The position numbers were made by a program, and so were the translations under genes. From Cocos nucifera (Eukaryota > Streptophyta > Magnoliopsida > Arecales > Arecaceae): a DNA stretch of 64,000 bases. The stretch lies in contig QRFJ01003355.1 of assembly GCA_006176705.1 (NCBI GenBank), positions 62,001 through 126,000 of the forward strand, given 5' to 3'. Below are positions 58,976-64,000 of the stretch, one piece after another. The stretch's first letter is position 1, and each line of letters starts with the position of its first letter. Below the pieces are notes generated by a model that saw only the letters and a program-made list of their open reading frames with translations, was not told the origin of the DNA and did not search any database.

Positions 58976-60323
58976 AAATTTTTTAAATTTTTCTTTTCTT
59001 TCGTGTGCGCTCTCTCTCTTCCCTCCTCTCCATCGTCGGTGAGATTCCACCCAAGTCCTTCCCCTCGATCGGTGCCACCCATCCTTCCCCCCTGGTCGGC
59101 CTTGCCTCTCGATGCCCCCCTCCTCCCCCTTCGCCTCCCCATCCCCAACAGCTGCCACCCCCTTCCCGTGCCACGCCACCCCCCTCCTGCTCGTCCCCCC
59201 CTCGCGCCAGCCCTCCCCGACGGTCTTCGCCCACCCCCTGCTCGTCCACCCCCTGCGCTACCCTTTCCATCCCCGACCATCGCCGTCCCCTGCCCTCCCC
59301 ATCCCTGGCCGCCCACCCCTGCCTCGCCATCATCCCTTGCCCTCCCCATCCCTAGCCACCCCCTGCCTTCCCATCCTCGGCCGTCGCGTCCACCCCCTGC
59401 CCCCATGCTCGGTTGCCCACCCCTACCCTCCCCATCCTCAGTTGCCACCGCCCCTACCCTCTCCATCCCCGACCACCATCGTCAGATGTCTCAGGCACGG
59501 AGCTGACTGTCTCAGACATGGAGCCAGCTCGGCTTCTGAGCAAGTCGGCTAAATGGGTGCAAACAGAATTTGATATGTCTCTCTAAGGTTCCAACTTTAA
59601 GCCCTAAGATGCTGCCATCATCTACTTCGTTCTTCTTTCAGATTTTTGGATTAACATCCAGATTCGTGCAAGAGATCGGATCTATGACTGTTGCTCATCC
59701 TTAATTATTTATGAATATAATTCATGTTGTAGAATTTATTGGATAATATTTTCTAGATGTTTATATCTTGTTACTTTTGTTTATTGCATTGCATAATGAT
59801 AGACCCATCAATTGATTGGTATGCATAATCTCCAACATCTGTACAATTATATGTAATTGTACGAATGAAAAAATTATGTACAATAATTAATTGATTGTCC
59901 AATTTGGATAGTTTAAAAATTATAGATAATTCTATAGGTAGTTGCAGTAATCAAACGGTATGCTAAGAATTTTGAATAAAATTTTGGACAGTATTTTTTT
60001 TTATTTTCTCTACACGGGAGAACTAAAAAAATACTATCAAAATTTTATTCGATTCCTGTTGTATATTATTTGATTATTATAATAAACCTATAGAATTAAT
60101 ATAATTTTTGAATGAGATAGGATCCATCTTTACCTATTAGTTGGTAATAAGATGCATTTATTGCATATTTAAAAATAATATTTAATATGAGTTCCATATA
60201 TGATATTTATTTTAATTCTTATTTATAATATATTTTTTATTTATAATATAAATTTATTTATAATACATTAGTATATAATTTAAGTTTCACATATGATTTA
60301 ATTGCAGTATCATCATTTTTAAA
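58976..60323 (+). other. leader and 5' flank of TNP2 in CACTA copy 2
   Basis: C/T-rich 58978-59480 gives long composition-driven frames on both strands (up to 178 codons) with no domain. 59490-59830 is strongly similar to 52940-53260 in copy 1, for example GATATGTCTCTCTAAGGTTC and CAAGAGATCGGATCTA. 59830-60323 is AT-rich and has no counterpart in copy 1. Confidence 0.6.
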
Positions 60324-63300
60324 ATGGATAAAGGATGGATGAAGTTTAGTAGGCTCTAACCATAATATGAGACTGGATTTTAAAAATTTTTGGATTTTGC
60401 TATAAAAAAATTTAGGGACCATGGACCGATCTAATATTTTTATAAAAGATGTATGGATGGACCGTAGCTATCTCATCAAGATGTAAATGATTATCTCACT
60501 ATTTATGGCTTTAAAGTTGGTTATAAAATTTGTTGGGACCAACATGGTAAGGACAGACCGTAAGAAGGTGATCAACATGATGGAGGAGTGGAATAAATGA
60601 TTCATGATATTTTTTCGTTCGTTGGCTATAATGAGGGTATATTTATGTCCATGTCTGATCCTGTGGTTAGTGGAATGATAAACAATGAGGATGTAGAGAA
60701 GGTCCGTAAGTTGATTGAGGATGCTAATATTCCATTGTATCCTGGATGTAAAAAGATAGCAAAGCTGAAGTTCTTAATCTGGTTGTATCATGCAAAATGC
60801 TCCAATGGATTCAGTAACAATGGAGTGAATTGCATATTAGAACTTTTGGAGGACATTCTTTCGGACAATGCATAAATTTTAAAGAATAATTATGAGACAT
60901 CAAAGATTATTGAATAGCCGAGCTTTACTTACATCAAGATACATGCATGTCCCAATGATTGCATGCTCTATTGGGAGGGGGATGTCAACCAAAACGAGTG
61001 CATGAGGTGCGGTGTATCAAGATGAAAATAGAATAAAGATGGCACATCGACTCGTATACCTCAAAAGTTGATGTGGCACTTTTCTTTGATTTTGAGACTA
61101 TAAAAGTTATTTATGTTGGCAAGGACAATGAAGAACATGAGATGGCATGAAGAGGACCGAACAAAAGATGATGTTTAAGGCATCCAGCCGATGGAGAGGC
61201 ATGGTAGAAGTTTAATAAATTACATCCTGACTTCGCACATGAGATATGTAATGTGAGGTTGGATTTATCATGTGATAGATTCAACCCGTTTAAGCATATG
61301 AATATCGTCCATAGTATATGGCCAGTATTTATTCATGTTTACAATCTCCCACCATGAATGTGTATGAAAAATCCTTTGCTTTCATGACAGTGCTCATCTC
61401 TGAACCGATAGAGGTAGGTAATGACATTGATATTTATTTGTAGCCTTTTATTGTCGAGCTGAAATAGTTATGGAGCATTTATGGTGCTTTAACTTTTGAT
61501 GCTTTGCTGAATGAGTCATTCTCCATGCGCGCAGTATTTTTATGGATAATAAATGACTTTCTAGCCTATGTCCTAATGTCAGGTTGGAGCACCAAAGGTG
61601 AGCTAGCATCCCGATTTATGAAAAAAATATCCGATCTAGAATGTTGATACATCGGAGAAGATTTAGCTATATGAGGCATCGATGTTTCCTCCATCGAAAT
61701 CATCCATACAGAAGGGATGCACGCTCTTTTGATGGTACTATTGAAGAAGATGAGGCACCTAGCCGAATGTCTGGAAGTGATGTACTTAAAGAGTTGGATG
61801 GTCTTAGTATTGAATTTGGGAAGATGATCTGATTGATGGTAAAAAAAGAAAGCGTCGATCAAAGAAAGATGACACATACTTTAATTGGAAAAAAAAGAGC
61901 ATCTTCTTTGACTTGCCATATGGAGAGACAAACTTATTGCACTACTACTTAAATGTAATGCATATTGAAAAGAATGTGTGCGAGATCCTATTGGCAACAA
62001 TCTTAAATATCAAAGATAAGACTAAGAATGACTTGAATTCTTGATTTGACTTGAAAGAATGAGATATTAGAAGATCACTCCATCCAGAGCCGACAGGAGG
62101 AGAACAGTGGAGGCTCCCTCATGTATGCTATGTTATAAATGCCTTCGAACGGTCAATATTTCTTCGTGTGTTGGAGAACATAAAGGTCCCTGATGGATAC
62201 CCAAGTAAAGATGTCAAACTTGAGAGATTGAAGACTTATGATTATCATATGCTAATGTAGGAATTGATCCCAATAGCTATTCACTGCATGTTGCCAAAAA
62301 ATATCAGAATGACTGTTATTCATCTTTGCAACTTTTATAGAGATATTTATGCAAAGAGGTTACTTAAGAAAGACATGAAGAAAATGAAGGAAAGGATGGT
62401 GACTATATTATGCGATTTAGAAAAAATATTTTTACCATCATTTTTCATGATTATGATGCATCTCACCGTGCACTTTGCGAAAAAGTTGCACTTGGAGGCT
62501 CAGTGTTTTGCCGATGGATGTATCCTACTGAGAGGAATATTCAAACTTTAAAATCTTATATAAGAAATATAAATCATTTGGAGAGATCCATAGTAGAAGG
62601 TTATTTGGATCAAGAGTGAATGAATTTTTGTACTATGTACTTAAACAAGCTCGAGATACATCGTAATCGGCCAATGAGGAATTAGGATGATCAATATGAG
62701 CCAACTGAGCCTGCATTTGAGTTTATTCCATAATTAGGTGGACTTTCTACTTCATACCGCCTCACTAATTTAAGCATTGAGGAAAGGGATAAGGTACACC
62801 GCTACATGCTCTTCAACTATGATGTCATTGAGCCATACATAAGGTGAGTCACTCAGTCTTATTTATTTTATAATAATTAAAAAAAAATTTAATTATATGT
62901 AAATTTATTTTTTATGTATGCAGCAAATACAAGAAGGTCATAAGAGTAAAATATGATGCTCTAAGTATGTAGAAGAAAGAGAAAATGCATAGCAAAATTT
63001 TTTTTGAATAGTTCAAAGATCATGTAAGTGATTATATTTTTTTGTCTTGTATAACTTATTTAAACATGTTTACTAATTAGGTATCATCTTCTTAATTAGG
63101 TATGGAGATTGCCACTCAGTGATGTGAGCCCTGAAGTGCATGCTCTTTCAATAGGTCCTAATCATACTGTGCATGAGTATAAATAGCTCATCATTAATGG
63201 TTACAGATTTAATATTTACAGTAGGTCTATAAATATGGCAACATAAAATAGTGGCATCATATTGAGTGCCACCACTGGGTGTTATGCTAGCTCGAGAGAT

Positions 63301-63720
63301 TCACAGTCTCGTACGGAGGATTTGAATTATTATGGCATGGTGGAGAAGATAGTCATCTTGGACTATTATTCTAAAAGAAGGATTGCATTGATGAAGTACG
63401 ATTGGTTTGATACCTTATCATGTTTGGGATGAAGACTGATGAGTGTGGTTTTACACTCATTAACATGCAACGCCATCTCCGCACTGAAGAACCGTATATA
63501 CTTGCCTCCCAAGCTAGTCAAGTCTTTTACGTTAGTGATCTCTTGGAGCCTCAATAGGGTGTTGTTGTGAAGATGATGCCTAGGTATATTTTTGATGATA
63601 CCAAAATTGATGGCAATGTTGGACCATGCATGCAAAATGCTTCTCTAGGATAAAATTTATTTAGTACTATCGAGGTTCCAAACACATTTGTCAAGAGCGA
63701 TGGTGATGTCCATATTGTAG
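60324..63720 (+). pseudogene. TNP2/TNPD-type CACTA transposase relic
   Basis: ATG at 60324 opens MDKGWMKFSRL, the usual start of the transposase-associated domain, continuing with KFLDFAIKKF and VEKVRKLIEDANIPLYPGCK. The core of the Transposase_21 family follows in several frames: LRHPADGEAW, CNVRLDLSCDRFNPFKHMNI, IFFDLPYGETNLLHYYLNVM, HIEKNVCEILLATILNIKDK and ENIKVPDGYPS. DUF4218-type MLPKNIRMTVIHLCNFYRDI and MYLNKLEIHRNRPMRN, and DUF4216-type DECGFTLINMQRHLRTEEPY and ILASQASQVFYVSDL, close it. Numerous stops and shifts make it non-functional. TNP2 proteins cut and rejoin the CACTA ends. Confidence 0.9.
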
Positions 63721-63821
63721 ATGCCATTAGGCGATGACTTCAACATTCTGGTATAAATTATTAGAGTCTATTTATTGAAGTGTTGCTTATATTATTGTTC
63801 AACATGTTATATTTATTGCTT

Positions 63822-64000
63822 TGAGGTTGCAATCCAAGAAGGAGGATGAATTGGATTTCTAAAATAGAGATGGTTGGAGAGAGATTTCGAGACCTTTCGA
63901 TTCTGAACGAGACATTTCGTTAGAACCGTGAGACCTCTCGAGAATCCTGTAAGACTTCTCGCTCTCAGAGCACAAAAATTAAATTTCTATCTTCTAAGAA
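63822..64000. other. possible nested insertion in CACTA copy 2
   Basis: Similarity to copy 1 (TTGTTCAACATGTTATATT) stops near 63821. The following TGAGGTTGCAATCCAAGAAG and GAGGATGAATTGGATTTC resemble the edge of a plant LTR retrotransposon. The element would lie outside the window, so its type is undecided. Confidence 0.3.

Larger units (their letters stand above)
57393..64000 (+). mobile_element. CACTA (En/Spm) transposon copy 2, transposase-bearing, runs off window
   Basis: Starts CACTACTACAAAAAGAGCC; the next bases CTACGACAGCG equal the inverted right end of copy 1. A subterminal array (57410-57840) is followed by the palindrome, an inner array (58830-58975), a C/T-rich leader, a stretch shared with copy 1 (for example AGACCCATCAATTGATTGGT at 59801) and a TNP2 transposase relic. 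The 3' end is outside the window. Its body is probably interrupted near 63822. Confidence 0.85.

Noticed and set aside
58948..59552. Frames up to 178 codons on both strands
   Set aside because: Same composition effect in CACTA copy 2; not conserved as protein against copy 1.

Overview
The window looks like transposon-rich nuclear DNA of a flowering plant, most likely a monocot. A palm is a plausible guess, but that is an inference from the overall style of the repeats. The reasons are a 14-exon gene with GT/AG introns up to 3.9 kb, plant-type Ty3/gypsy, Ty1/copia and CACTA elements, a TRIM element, and remnants of the plant-only GRAS and UPF0496 families. No bacterial-type operon, CRISPR array, rRNA or tRNA gene was seen.

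Layout, left to right. 1-7797: 3' part of a decayed Tat-lineage gypsy element (gag, protease, reverse transcriptase, two RNase H domains, integrase, a 115-bp tandem array, 3' LTR). It is nested inside a copia element whose remaining pol and 3' LTR follow (7798 to about 11456). 12257-13281: minus-strand UPF0496 (DUF677) pseudogene. 13366-18352: minus-strand copia element with both LTRs. 18353-20754: 5' end of a minus-strand CACTA element (copy 3), abutting a gypsy gag fragment (20755 to about 21700). 21700-26720: AT-rich DNA with microsatellites. 26721-29171: short minus-strand LTR element. 29937-35325: complete non-autonomous relative of the first gypsy element, with a GAATA target-site duplication. 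35326-36830: AT-rich spacer.

The one intact cellular gene is at 37283-47841 on the plus strand. It encodes a nucleobase-ascorbate transporter (NAT) of 520 residues in 14 exons, with a TRIM retrotransposon in intron 1. Downstream are a probable solo LTR (about 49000-49874) and a SCARECROW-like GRAS pseudogene (about 49875-56262, minus strand). That pseudogene is split by a 5.55-kb CACTA element (copy 1, 50091-55643). A second, larger CACTA element (copy 2) starts at 57393 and runs off the right edge; it carries the relic TNP2-type transposase that copy 1 has lost.

The most notable observations are the following. Three CACTA copies share a large palindrome (arms about 430 bp) just inside their 5' subterminal repeats. 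Copy 1 is an internal-deletion derivative of the copy-2 type. The gypsy pair shows how a non-autonomous form keeps the LTRs, the gag tail and the tandem array but loses pol. I found no convincing new protein-coding system.
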